From Streptomyces violaceusniger Tu 4113 (lineage in GTDB: Bacteria > Actinomycetota > Actinomycetes > Streptomycetales > Streptomycetaceae), in contig NC_015957.1 in assembly GCF_000147815.2 (NCBI RefSeq), positions 2,294,001 to 2,358,000 on the forward strand: a DNA stretch of 64,000 nt, given 5' to 3'. Below are positions 27,343 through 35,081 of this stretch, piece after piece. The notes below the pieces were generated by a model. The model was not told where the DNA came from. It saw nothing but the letters and a program-made list of their open reading frames with translations, and did not search any database. The position numbers and the translations under genes were made by a program. Each line of letters starts with the position of its first letter. The first letter of the stretch is position 1.

Positions 27343-28395
27343 TCAGACCCCCGCGCGCTGTGGGGCGCGGGCGAACGCGGTCATGCCCTCCGTGAAGGAG
27401 ATCGCCGCGCGCCAGCCCAGGGCCTCGCGGATCCGCCGCGACGACGCGGTGATATGCCGTACGTCGCCCAGCCGGTACCCGCCCGTCACCACGGGCGCCG
27501 GGCCGCCGAACGCCGTGGCCAGGGCCGCGGCCATCTCGCCCACCGTATGGGGGTCGTCGCTGCCGGTGTTGTACGCGGTCAGCGTGGACGGGGCCACCAC
27601 CTCCGGCGCCGCCTCCAGGGCGGCGACATTGGCCGCGGCCACGTCCCGGACATGGACAAAGTCCCGGCGCTGGCCGCCGTCCTCGAAGACCATGGGCGCC
27701 TCGCCGCGCGCCAGCGCGGAGCGGAAGAAGGAGGCGACCCCCGCGTAGGGGGTGTCGCGCGGCATCCCCGGCCCGTACACATTGTGGTAGCGCAGCGACA
27801 CCGCGCGGCCGCCCACCGACCGGGCCCAGGCCGCCGCCAGATGCTCCTGGGCCAGCTTCGTCGTCGCGTACACATTGCGTGGATCGACCGGTGCGTCCTC
27901 CTCCACTTTGCCGGGCCGCAGCGATGTGCCGCACTCGGGGCAGCGGGGGTCGAAGCGGCCCGCCGCGAGATCCGCCTCGGCGCGCGGACCGGGACGGACC
28001 CGGCCGTGCCGGGGACAGTCGTAGCGGCCCTCCCCGTAGACGACCATCGACCCGGCCAGCACCAGTTCGCGCACCCCGCGCTCCGCCATCGCCGCCAGCA
28101 GCACCGCGGTGCCCAGGTCGTTGCAGCCCACATAGGCCGGGGCGTCCGCGAAGTCCTTGCCGAGACCGACCATCGCCGCCTGGTGGCATACGGCGTCCAC
28201 GCCGCGCAGCGCCGCGACCACCGCCTCCCGGTCCCGCACATCGGCGTGGATCCACTCCCCGTCCACCGTGGGCGGCGTCGGATGAGCGGCCGGGAGCAGG
28301 GCATCGAGGACGACCGGCTCATGGCCGTGCTCGGTGAGGGCGGTGACGATATGCGAGCCGATGAAGCCCGCACCTCCGGTGACGAGTACACGCAT
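27343..28395 (-). CDS. NAD-dependent epimerase/dehydratase with inserted Cys/His cluster
   Basis: A 350-residue extended short-chain dehydrogenase acting on a nucleotide sugar: GGAGFIG at residues 7-13, Ser116 (LAGSMVVYGEG) and YxxxK (Tyr176, Lys180). Between Ser and Tyr is an insertion of about 35 residues holding Cys127, His130, Cys152 and Cys155 (DCPRH and RCPECG), which looks like a zinc site absent from ordinary GalE-type enzymes. Start ATG 28395, with a longer in-frame ORF rejected because the Rossmann strand begins at MRVLVTGG. Substrate unknown; fits the glycan genes nearby. Confidence 0.85.
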   Translation of the reverse strand: MRVLVTGGAGFIGSHIVTALTEHGHEPVVLDALLPAAHPTPPTVDGEWIHADVRDREAVVAALRGVDAVCHQAAMVGLGKDFADAPAYVGCNDLGTAVLLAAMAERGVRELVLAGSMVVYGEGRYDCPRHGRVRPGPRAEADLAAGRFDPRCPECGTSLRPGKVEEDAPVDPRNVYATTKLAQEHLAAAWARSVGGRAVSLRYHNVYGPGMPRDTPYAGVASFFRSALARGEAPMVFEDGGQRRDFVHVRDVAAANVAALEAAPEVVAPSTLTAYNTGSDDPHTVGEMAAALATAFGGPAPVVTGGYRLGDVRHITASSRRIREALGWRAAISFTEGMTAFARAPQRAGV

Positions 28396-28480
28396 GGGGA
28401 CGACGCTAGGCCCGAGCGGGCGCCGGGGGCCGCCCCCGCGCCGTTCCGTCACCGCTCCGTAAGACCTTCCGGAGAAGGCG

Positions 28481-28503
28481 TGGTCACAAAATGGTCACAA
28501 GAG
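28481..28503. promoter_or_regulatory. Direct repeats GGTCACAAAAT / GGTCACAAGAG (PHO-box-like)
   Basis: Two adjacent 11-base units (28482-28492, 28493-28503) with an identical GGTCACAA core lie in the divergent region between the epimerase and a methyltransferase gene. Eleven-base direct repeats with a TCA core are the known form of Streptomyces PhoP binding sites; the nearby OmpR-type regulator is another candidate. Confidence 0.45.
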
Positions 28504-28659
28504 AGACGGTCCCGCGTTGCCTTTCACTGCGACCGTGGCGGCCACTCGCGTCCCCCGGGACCCCGACCCCGTCCCCGACGATCCTTTCCCCAGGGGCTCC
28601 CGGACACGATTACCGGACACGTCTCTCCGGACCGCCGCCATCGACGAACAGAGAGCCAC

Positions 28660-29574
28660 ATGACGGTCACCACCGCCCCCGCGGCCCAGCGTCCCCGCAG
28701 CCTCAATGACGTCAAGGGCTGGTTCCCCAGCCTTGACCAAGTACTGTTCGACCGCTTTCTGACCCGCCAGGAGCGCCTCGGGCAGCACGGGGACCTGATG
28801 GAGATGGGCGCCTACATGGGCAAGAGCGCCATCTTCACCGCCGCGTATCTGCGGGCGAACGAGCGGTTCACGGTCTGTGACCTCTTCGACGCGGACGCGC
28901 CGGACGAGAAGAACGCGGCGGAGGCACGCAAGTCGTACTCCACGTTGACCCGCACCGCATTCGAGCAGAACTACCTGGCCTTCTGGGACGAGCTGCCGGT
29001 CGTCATCCAGGGCCCGACCTCCGTCGTGCCCGACCACGTCGGCGCGGACACCTGCCGCTTCATCCACGTGGACGCCTCGCACCTGTACGAGCATGTGGCG
29101 GGCGACATCGGCACCGCGCACAGCACGCTGGTGCCCGGCGGTCTCGTCGTCCTCGACGACTTCCGCTCCGAGCACACCCCCGGGGTGGCCGCTGCGACCT
29201 GGGAGGCGGTGTTCACCCGGGGCCTGCGGCCCATCTGCCTGACCACGCAGAAGCTCTACGGCACCTGGGGCGACCCGGAGCCGATCCAGGACGAGCTGCT
29301 CGCGGACGAGGAGTGGCGCAAGGGGATGCACACCAGCGTGCAGGAGATCGCGGGCCGCAGGGTGCTGCGGTTCTCGGGGAAGCCCGCGAACCCGACGCCG
29401 CCCACGTCCCGCTACGCCGACGAGCCGCGCGACCCCGCCCGCGAGCAGCGCTCCGCGCCCACCGCACCGGCGTCCGTCGCCGCGCCGAGCCGCCGCCCCA
29501 CGGCGGTCCGGCGGCTCGCCGCCGATGTGCTCCCGCCGGTCGTCACCCGCGCGATTCGCCGCCGCAAGCGATAG
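28660..29574 (+). CDS. Class I SAM-dependent methyltransferase (Methyltransf_24-like)
   Basis: A 304-residue protein: LMEMGAYMGKSAIFTAAYL (about 46-64) is the SAM-binding loop, FTVCDLFDAD the second acidic strand, and CRFIHVDASHLYEHVAGDI with VLDDFRSEHTPG fits glycan-modifying methyltransferases that use a metal. The last 60 residues are Pro/Arg-rich and low-complexity. The ATG follows a GAGAG ribosome site. Substrate unknown; probably sugar or polysaccharide from context. Confidence 0.78.
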   Translation: MTVTTAPAAQRPRSLNDVKGWFPSLDQVLFDRFLTRQERLGQHGDLMEMGAYMGKSAIFTAAYLRANERFTVCDLFDADAPDEKNAAEARKSYSTLTRTAFEQNYLAFWDELPVVIQGPTSVVPDHVGADTCRFIHVDASHLYEHVAGDIGTAHSTLVPGGLVVLDDFRSEHTPGVAAATWEAVFTRGLRPICLTTQKLYGTWGDPEPIQDELLADEEWRKGMHTSVQEIAGRRVLRFSGKPANPTPPTSRYADEPRDPAREQRSAPTAPASVAAPSRRPTAVRRLAADVLPPVVTRAIRRRKR

Positions 29575-29603
29575 CCGCTGGGAGCGGGAGGAGCCCCGGC
29601 GCG

Positions 29604-29626
29604 GCGGACGGCCTTACGGCCGCCGC
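29604..29626. terminator. Hairpin between convergent genes
   Basis: GCGGACGGCC and GGCCGCCGC arms (one bulged A) around TTAC, lying between the methyltransferase stop (29574) and the MepB-like stop (29648). It has the same core as the hairpin at 7694-7717. Confidence 0.5.
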
Positions 29627-29647
29627 GGCGCCGGGTGGTTCCCGGAT

Positions 29648-30196
29648 CTACGCGTGGTAGAGGGCGCGGGCGCGCGTCAGGTCGACAAGCCCGTCCTCAA
29701 GCCCGTCCTCAAGGCCGTCCTCGCCGAGGGGCAGGAAGTAGTTCACCTGCCACGCCTGAGTGGTGCGCGCCTGGCGATTGGTCGTGGTCACCCACGGCGG
29801 GTAGACGCGGAACCCTCGCTTCCCGGCGGAGCCGTTCCGGGACATGATCCCGCGCTCGCACAGCACCTCGCTCGGGAACACGAACTGCCCGAAGTGGCCG
29901 CTGTCGCGGCTGCTGATGACGATGAGGTCTACCCCGTCGTCGGCGTCGAAGGGCCGGATCGGCCCCTCCGCGGACCGCTGCCAGACGGTGACGAACTGGC
30001 CAACCTTCGTCGGGGTGGTCTTGGCCACACGGAACCTGACCGAGAGCCCGTCGAGCGTGAACCCGTGAGCCGCGTACTCGGCGCTCTCAGGCTCGGGAAC
30101 CGGCTGTGAGCAGGCAAAACCGCCCGGGTCGTACACCCATGTCCGCGCCGCCAAGAGATCACAGTGGAGCTCTGCCCACGGCTGATTCGTCACCAT
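29648..30196 (-). CDS. MepB-family protein
   Basis: A 182-residue protein with the MepB signature pattern: FRVAKTTPTKVGQFVTVW (about 54-71), GHFGQFVFPSEVL and GKRGFRVYPPW, then TTQAWQVNYFLPL. The family is named from the Staphylococcus mepRAB operon; its biochemical role is undefined. The C-terminus carries a small in-frame duplication (GLEDGLEDGL). The start is supported by AGGATGAGG before ATG 30196. It appears to be transcribed alone. Confidence 0.8.
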   Translation of the reverse strand: MVTNQPWAELHCDLLAARTWVYDPGGFACSQPVPEPESAEYAAHGFTLDGLSVRFRVAKTTPTKVGQFVTVWQRSAEGPIRPFDADDGVDLIVISSRDSGHFGQFVFPSEVLCERGIMSRNGSAGKRGFRVYPPWVTTTNRQARTTQAWQVNYFLPLGEDGLEDGLEDGLVDLTRARALYHA

Positions 30197-30491
30197 TGCC
30201 TCATCCTGCCATCACGTCCAGCGCACGCCGCTGGTGCCCGTGGTGGCTCAAACGCATGCACCACGTCCGGCGTGGCGGGATCCGCCAACGCGGTTCGGGG
30301 AGGGAGGCGACGCAGGGCAGGCGCCGCCAGCGGCCGTCGTACGGCACGCGGGACGGCGCATGGGCGGGACGGCACGTGAGACGGGATTCCGCGGTCCCGC
30401 GGAGGCTAGCCCCCGGCGCCGCAGGGATTTGCCCCCGCGCGCAAGGAACCCCGGCTCCGCGCGCAAGCGACCCCGGCTCCGCGCGACGGCC
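30197..30491. other. Gene-free gap with CCCCGGCTCCGCGCG repeats
   Basis: No convincing gene. Near its left end the gap must hold the MepB promoter. Toward the right, bases 30445-30485 contain two copies of an ACCCCGGCTCCGCGCG unit, followed by a GACGGCCTTACGGTCG hairpin (30484-30499) that includes the stop codon of the next gene and resembles the hairpins at 7.7 and 29.6 kb. Confidence 0.5.
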
Positions 30492-31340
30492 TTACGGTCG
30501 CCGCAGTGCCGGGTGGTCCGCCACCACCGTGCAGGATCCCGGTGCGATCTCCGTGAACCCCGCGTCGCGCACCACCGGCAGCCCGCTCGTGGTGAGCTCG
30601 TCCCACCGCTCGGCCGACGCCGTACGCACCGCAAGCGGGAACCCGGCCTCGCGCCAGGCCGCCCGCGTCGCGTCGTCCAGCTCCCACCAGGCCAACTGCG
30701 CGCCGTGCCCGGCCTGGGCCATCGCCTTGCCCGCGGACATCTCCACATGGGGGCTCAGCCACAGCACCGGACCGGTGAGGTCGGGGGCGGGCGGCGGCCC
30801 GGGGTCGTCCAGGTCGGTGCCGGAGACCTGGAGCTTGGCGAGCTCCTTGGGCCAGCCGTCCAGCGGCACCGGCGGGAACACCCGCACCTCGGCGGCCGGC
30901 GGCGGCCCGTCCTCGGCAGCGGTCGCGGCGGGCGCCCGGCCCATGACCGTAATGCCCGGCAGCTCGCCCGTGCGCCGCCACTCCGCGCCGCGCGCTCGCC
31001 GTACGACCTTGCGGATCCGGGCGTCCTGCCAGTCCCGTACGGCCTGGGCCCACTCGCCGTCCGCGGCCGTCGCCCGCTCGTCCGACAGCAGCACCAGCAC
31101 GGCGCGCGCCGCCGTCTCCAGGGCGTCCGTGCGCGCCGGGGGCGCGGCCTTCTCGATCCGGACCACCAGAGGCAGGACGAACTGCGGCGCGGCGTCCCGG
31201 TCGGTCCCGGAGTGCCGGAAGGGGCTGCTGCCGGCGCCGGATCCGGTGCCGTGGTGAGCGGTTGCCCGGGGGCTGGTCTCGGTGCTGGTCTCGGTGCCGG
31301 TCTCGCTGTTGACTTCGGCGCTGGCGTCGGTGCTGGTCAC
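30492..31340 (-). CDS. PTH2-like peptidyl-tRNA hydrolase
   Basis: A 282-residue protein with a disordered Thr/Ser/Glu-rich N-terminus (TETSTETSP repeats). Its C-terminal third matches the PTH2 fold, with SPHVEMSAGKAMAQAGHGAQ, whose GKAMAQAGH resembles the conserved K-x2-AQ-x-xH of PTH2. It would release peptides from peptidyl-tRNA. PTH2 proper is about 120 residues, so the N-terminal half is extra and of unknown role. The GTG start has no clear SD, possibly leaderless. Divergent from the ABC ATPase. Confidence 0.68.
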   Translation of the reverse strand: MTSTDASAEVNSETGTETSTETSPRATAHHGTGSGAGSSPFRHSGTDRDAAPQFVLPLVVRIEKAAPPARTDALETAARAVLVLLSDERATAADGEWAQAVRDWQDARIRKVVRRARGAEWRRTGELPGITVMGRAPAATAAEDGPPPAAEVRVFPPVPLDGWPKELAKLQVSGTDLDDPGPPPAPDLTGPVLWLSPHVEMSAGKAMAQAGHGAQLAWWELDDATRAAWREAGFPLAVRTASAERWDELTTSGLPVVRDAGFTEIAPGSCTVVADHPALRRP

Positions 31341-31407
31341 GCGCCAAGTGTGCCAGGACCGCGGCGGCGGCCGCCGGGCCCGGCCACCGCGCCTATGCTC
31401 AACCAGC

Positions 31408-32838
31408 ATGAGACTGCGAGGAGTCGGCCGCCGCTACGGGCTGGGCGGGCCCTGGGTGCTGCGCGGTGTCGATCTCGAGGTGCCGCCGGGTTCGCTGACC
31501 CGAGTCGAGGGGCGCAACGGCAGCGGTAAGTCCACGCTGCTGCGGCTGCTCGCCGGGATCGATGCCCCCAGCACGGGCCGGATCACCGGCCGCCCGGCCA
31601 CGGCCTACGTCCCCGAGCGATTCCCGGCCGAGCTGCCGTTCTCCGCCCTCGGCTACCTCACCCACCTGGGCCGGATCCACGGGCTGTCCCGCGCCGCGGC
31701 GGCGCGCGGGGCGGGGGAGTGGCTGGAGCGGTTCGGTGCGGACGGATACGCCGGCACCCCGCTCGCCGAGCTGTCCAAGGGCACCAGCCAGAAGATCGCC
31801 GTGGCACAGGCGCTGCTGGCCGCCCCCGGGCTGCTGGTCCTGGACGAGGCGTGGACCGGCCTCGACCAGGCCGCGCGCGGGGTGCTGGACACGGCGGTCG
31901 CCGAGCGCGTGGCCGAGGGCGGCGCGGTCGTCTTCGTCGACCACGACCCACGCCGCCTCGCCGGGGCCCCGGGCCGGGTCCTGCGCGTCGCCGAGACCCG
32001 GCTGGTGCCGGTGGACACGGACACCAGCGAGGCACCGGGGACAGCGGTTCCACCCGGCCGGGAACCCGCGCCACCGGGCGGACGCGCGCACACCCCGGCC
32101 GTGCCCGGCCCGTTGGCTTCGGGTGGTGAACGGCCGTCCTCCGCCGGGAGGCGGCCGGGGCAGTCCACGGCCCCGGCCGTCGCATGGGTGGGGGTGGAGG
32201 CCGAGGGAGTGCCCGGGGCGGAGCTGCCCGTCGGGCTCCCGGGCGGGGCGGTGTGTGAGTACGGCCCGGCCGTGCCCGGCCCGTCGGCTTCGGGTGGTGA
32301 ACGGCCGTCCTCCGCCGGGAGGCGGCCGGGGCAGTCCACGGCCCCGGCCGAAGCATCGATCCGGGTGGAGGCCGAGGGAGCGCCCGGCATCGAGCTGCCC
32401 GTCGGGCTCCCGGGCGGGGCTGTGCGCGAGTACGGGGCCGCCGCGTATGGGGGCGGGAGCGCGCCCGCCGGTCCGGCGGGCCGGGTCGTACGCCTGACGG
32501 TCGGCGCCGCCCACTCCGACGCCCTGCTCCGTACCCTCCTGACCGCTGACCCGCCGTGGCACATCCGCGCGGTGACGACCGTCGGCGACCCCCAGGAGCT
32601 CGTCGAAGCGCCGCAGGAACCCGCCGAAGCGCCTCACAGGTCCGCCGGGGCGCCTAGCGAGCCCACCGAGGAGCCTTACGACCTCACCGAGGCGCCTCGC
32701 GAGCCCGCCGAGTTTCCTCGCGAGCCCGCCGAAGCGCCTCACGAGCGCACCGAAGGACCCAAGGAACGCAACAAGACGCCCCAGGAGTCCACCGAAGCGC
32801 TTCACGGGCCCGCCGAAGGGCCGAAGGAGAAGGCATGA
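31408..32838 (+). CDS. ABC transporter ATPase with long repetitive C-terminal tail
   Basis: A 476-residue protein. Residues 1-210 are a standard ABC domain: Walker A EGRNGSGKSTLLR, signature LSKGTSQKIAVAQ, Walker B LLVLDEAWTGLD, and H-loop VFVDHDPRR. Residues 215-476 are unusual: two 57-residue tandem repeats, a short ordered segment (RVVRLTVGAAHSDALLRTLL), then Glu/Pro-rich EAPxEPAE repeats. The next gene encodes the membrane partner and overlaps by 4 bases (ATGA). Probably a small exporter of unknown substrate. SD-like sequence is weak before ATG 31408. Confidence 0.85.
   Translation: MRLRGVGRRYGLGGPWVLRGVDLEVPPGSLTRVEGRNGSGKSTLLRLLAGIDAPSTGRITGRPATAYVPERFPAELPFSALGYLTHLGRIHGLSRAAAARGAGEWLERFGADGYAGTPLAELSKGTSQKIAVAQALLAAPGLLVLDEAWTGLDQAARGVLDTAVAERVAEGGAVVFVDHDPRRLAGAPGRVLRVAETRLVPVDTDTSEAPGTAVPPGREPAPPGGRAHTPAVPGPLASGGERPSSAGRRPGQSTAPAVAWVGVEAEGVPGAELPVGLPGGAVCEYGPAVPGPSASGGERPSSAGRRPGQSTAPAEASIRVEAEGAPGIELPVGLPGGAVREYGAAAYGGGSAPAGPAGRVVRLTVGAAHSDALLRTLLTADPPWHIRAVTTVGDPQELVEAPQEPAEAPHRSAGAPSEPTEEPYDLTEAPREPAEFPREPAEAPHERTEGPKERNKTPQESTEALHGPAEGPKEKA
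32095..32436. repeat. 171-base in-frame tandem duplication in the ABC ATPase tail
   Basis: Two copies (32095-32265 and 32266-32436) encode PAVPGPxASGGERPSSAGRR and the following 37 residues. The copies are nearly identical, so the duplication is recent. Confidence 0.88.
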
Positions 32839-33503
32839 CCGCGCTGCTGCGCTATCAGGCGGCCCTGCTGGCCCGCTCGCACCGCTGGCTGCCGCCGTTA
32901 CTGCTCTACGGCGCGTTCCTGGGGATCGGGGTGCAGTCCGGGCAGCCGATCCTCGACTCGCTCGGCTACGCCGCCGCCGCGCTGTTGCCCATCGCCGCCT
33001 GGCTGGTGCGGGTGTGTGTCACCCAGGAGCCCGCCGCGGCGCGCGACTGCGCCTCGGCGGCGGTCGGACCGGCCCGGGTGCATCTCGCCGCTGTGCTGAC
33101 CGCGCTGGGCGCGGCGCTGCTGCTCGGCACCCCTGGGACGCTGCTCGTCGCGGCGGTCAGTGATCCGCACAGCGCGGACCACCAGCATGAGGTCCCCGTG
33201 CCGGAGGCGACCGTCGCCGGGCTGCTCGCCGCGGTCGCGTGCGCCCTGCTCGGCACGGCCGTCGGCGCGCTGTGCAACCGGCCGCTGCTGCGCCGCCCCG
33301 GCTGGGCGATCCCGGTCACCATGCTCGCTGCGCTACTGGTGTCGGTGGCCGGTGCCTCGCCCGCGAACGCCGCCGTCTCGGGGCTGGTCGACGGCTCGCA
33401 CAGCGGCACCGTGACGATGCCCCTGCTGCCCTTGGCCCTGACCGCCGCGGTCGCCGCCGGGGCGACCGCGCTGGTCTGCGCGCTGAGCTCCCGCCGGTCG
33501 TAG
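32835..33503 (+). CDS. ABC transporter membrane protein, one TTA codon
   Basis: A 222-residue protein with about six membrane helices, the expected size for a half-transporter permease paired with the preceding ATPase, whose stop it overlaps by 4 bases. No substrate motif is visible. Codon 22 (32898-32900) is TTA, in LPPLLLYG, so full expression of the transporter should need the bldA leucyl-tRNA. Confidence 0.78.
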   Translation: MTALLRYQAALLARSHRWLPPLLLYGAFLGIGVQSGQPILDSLGYAAAALLPIAAWLVRVCVTQEPAAARDCASAAVGPARVHLAAVLTALGAALLLGTPGTLLVAAVSDPHSADHQHEVPVPEATVAGLLAAVACALLGTAVGALCNRPLLRRPGWAIPVTMLAALLVSVAGASPANAAVSGLVDGSHSGTVTMPLLPLALTAAVAAGATALVCALSSRRS

Positions 33504-33513
33504 GGTTCGGGTC

Positions 33514-33756
33514 ATGGACGAGCGAGGAGCCGGGGCCGGCCGCCGGGCCGTGGATGATCGACGAGTCGTGGACGACCGCCGGGCCGTGAACGATCGACCG
33601 GTCAATGACGACCGTAAAGACCTCCCCGAGGGCCCGCCGTACGCGGACTGCGTGCTGTGCGGTGAGCCCACCGAGCACCCCGTCTCGCGCCCAGGAGCGA
33701 CGCTGTGCCCCGTCTGCGAGTGGCAGGAGGCCCAGCGCACCGCCTGCTCCGGCTAG
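33514..33756 (+). CDS. Small zinc-ribbon-like protein
   Basis: An 80-residue protein. Residues 10-35 are charged repeats (DDRRVVDDRRAVNDR type). Residues 46-80 contain CVLCGE and LCPVCEW, two CxxC pairs that can bind zinc, with another Cys near the end. No known family recognised. It follows the ABC permease by 10 bases and may be cotranscribed. Confidence 0.6.
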   Translation: MDERGAGAGRRAVDDRRVVDDRRAVNDRPVNDDRKDLPEGPPYADCVLCGEPTEHPVSRPGATLCPVCEWQEAQRTACSG

Positions 33757-33784
33757 GAGGTGTCCGGCGGATCTTGCAGCCGGC

Positions 33785-33855
33785 GGCCGGCTGTTCCCCG
33801 CGCCGCCCCTTCCCCAACCGGGGCTCCGCCCCGGACCCCGGGGCCCAGGGGGCGG
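33785..33855. repeat. Streptomyces-type GC-rich intergenic repeat
   Basis: The TTCCCCGCGCC stretch followed by CCGGGGCTCCGCCCCGGACCC is a pattern that recurs in intergenic regions of Streptomyces chromosomes and folds into a strong stem (GGGGC/GCCCC). It lies between two convergent genes and could act as a bidirectional terminator. Confidence 0.5.
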
Positions 33856-33904
33856 CGTCCCTGGGAATGAGGCAAACGCGGGCGGGCTGCTTCCCTCCTC
33901 GTCC

Positions 33905-35014
33905 CTACGACGCGGCGTCGGCCAGCCCCTTCGCGTCCCGGGCGAGGGCCGTGAGCCGGGATATCGCCCGGAAGTACTTCTTCCGGTAGCCGCCGTTCAG
34001 CATCTCCTCGCTGAAGAGCTGGTCGAACGGCACCCCGGAGGCCAGCACCGGCACCTCGCGGTCGTAGAGCCGGTCGGCCAGCACCACCAGCCGCAGCGCG
34101 GTCGACTGGTCGGGTATCGGGCCGACCGCGGTCAGGCAGACGGCCTGGACGCCGTCGCACATCGCGCCGTAGCGGCTCGGATGCACCCGGGACAGATGGT
34201 CCAGCAGGGCGGGGAAGTCGTCCAGGGAGGCGCCGGGTATGTGGCGCGCCGCCCGGGTGACCGTCTCGTCGGAGTGCGGGGCCGGGGCCGCGGGCAGACC
34301 GCGGTGGCGGTAGTCCTCGCCGTCGATGCGCAGCGTACGGAAGTGGGCGGACAGCCCCTGGATCTCGCGCAGGAAGTCGGCCGCGGCGAACCGGCCCTCG
34401 CCCAGCTTGCCGGGCAGCGTGTTGGACGTCGCGGCGAGCGCCACGCCCGCCTCGACCAGCTTGCCCAGCAGCGTGGAGACCAGGACGGTGTCGCCCGGGT
34501 CGTCCAGCTCGAACTCGTCGATGCACAGCAGCCGGTGGCCGCTCAGGGTCTGCACGGTCTGCTGGAAGCCGAGCGCGCCCACCAGGTTGGTCAGCTCCAC
34601 GAAGGTGCCGAACGCCTTCAGCTCGGGGGCGGCCGGGGTGGCGTGCCACAGGGAGGCCAGCAGATGGGTCTTGCCGACGCCGTAGCCGCCGTCGAGGTAC
34701 ATCCCGCGCGGGCCGCCGCTCGCCGCGGGCTTGGTCTCCCGGCGGAACCAGTGCCTGCGGCGGCCGCCCTTCGCGCCCGCCCCGCCGTCGAGTCGTCCGG
34801 CGAAGGCTCGCAGCGCCTCGACCGCCTCGGCCTGGCTGGGCTGGCCGGGGTCGGTGATGTAGTTGTCGAAGCTCACGGTGGCGAAGCGGGGAGGCGGCAC
34901 CATCTCGGCGACCAGGCGTTCCGCGGGAACCTGCGGCGCACGGGCGGTGAGAGCGGCGGGGGCTTCGGCGGCTATGCGGCCTGCCGAGCCGGATGCGGTG
35001 GTTGGTGCAGACAC
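33905..35014 (-). CDS. zapE: ZapE/AFG1-family ATPase
   Basis: A 369-residue P-loop ATPase: FDNYITDPGQPSQAEAVEAL, Walker A DGGYGVGKTHLLASLW, Walker B LLCIDEFELDDPGDT, sensor-like AATSNTLPGKLGEGRF and an Arg-rich C-terminus ending YFRAISRL. Relatives in proteobacteria bind FtsZ, and in mitochondria assist protein quality control; the role in actinobacteria is not established. The GTG start at 35014 follows SD-poor DNA. Divergent from the RibD-like gene over 67 bases. Confidence 0.88.
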   Translation of the reverse strand: MSAPTTASGSAGRIAAEAPAALTARAPQVPAERLVAEMVPPPRFATVSFDNYITDPGQPSQAEAVEALRAFAGRLDGGAGAKGGRRRHWFRRETKPAASGGPRGMYLDGGYGVGKTHLLASLWHATPAAPELKAFGTFVELTNLVGALGFQQTVQTLSGHRLLCIDEFELDDPGDTVLVSTLLGKLVEAGVALAATSNTLPGKLGEGRFAAADFLREIQGLSAHFRTLRIDGEDYRHRGLPAAPAPHSDETVTRAARHIPGASLDDFPALLDHLSRVHPSRYGAMCDGVQAVCLTAVGPIPDQSTALRLVVLADRLYDREVPVLASGVPFDQLFSEEMLNGGYRKKYFRAISRLTALARDAKGLADAAS

Positions 35015-35081
35015 GGATATCGAGGGTAGTCGCTCTTCACCCGAGCACTGTCCGAGGGGGAGGCATGTCACACTGCGGCCT

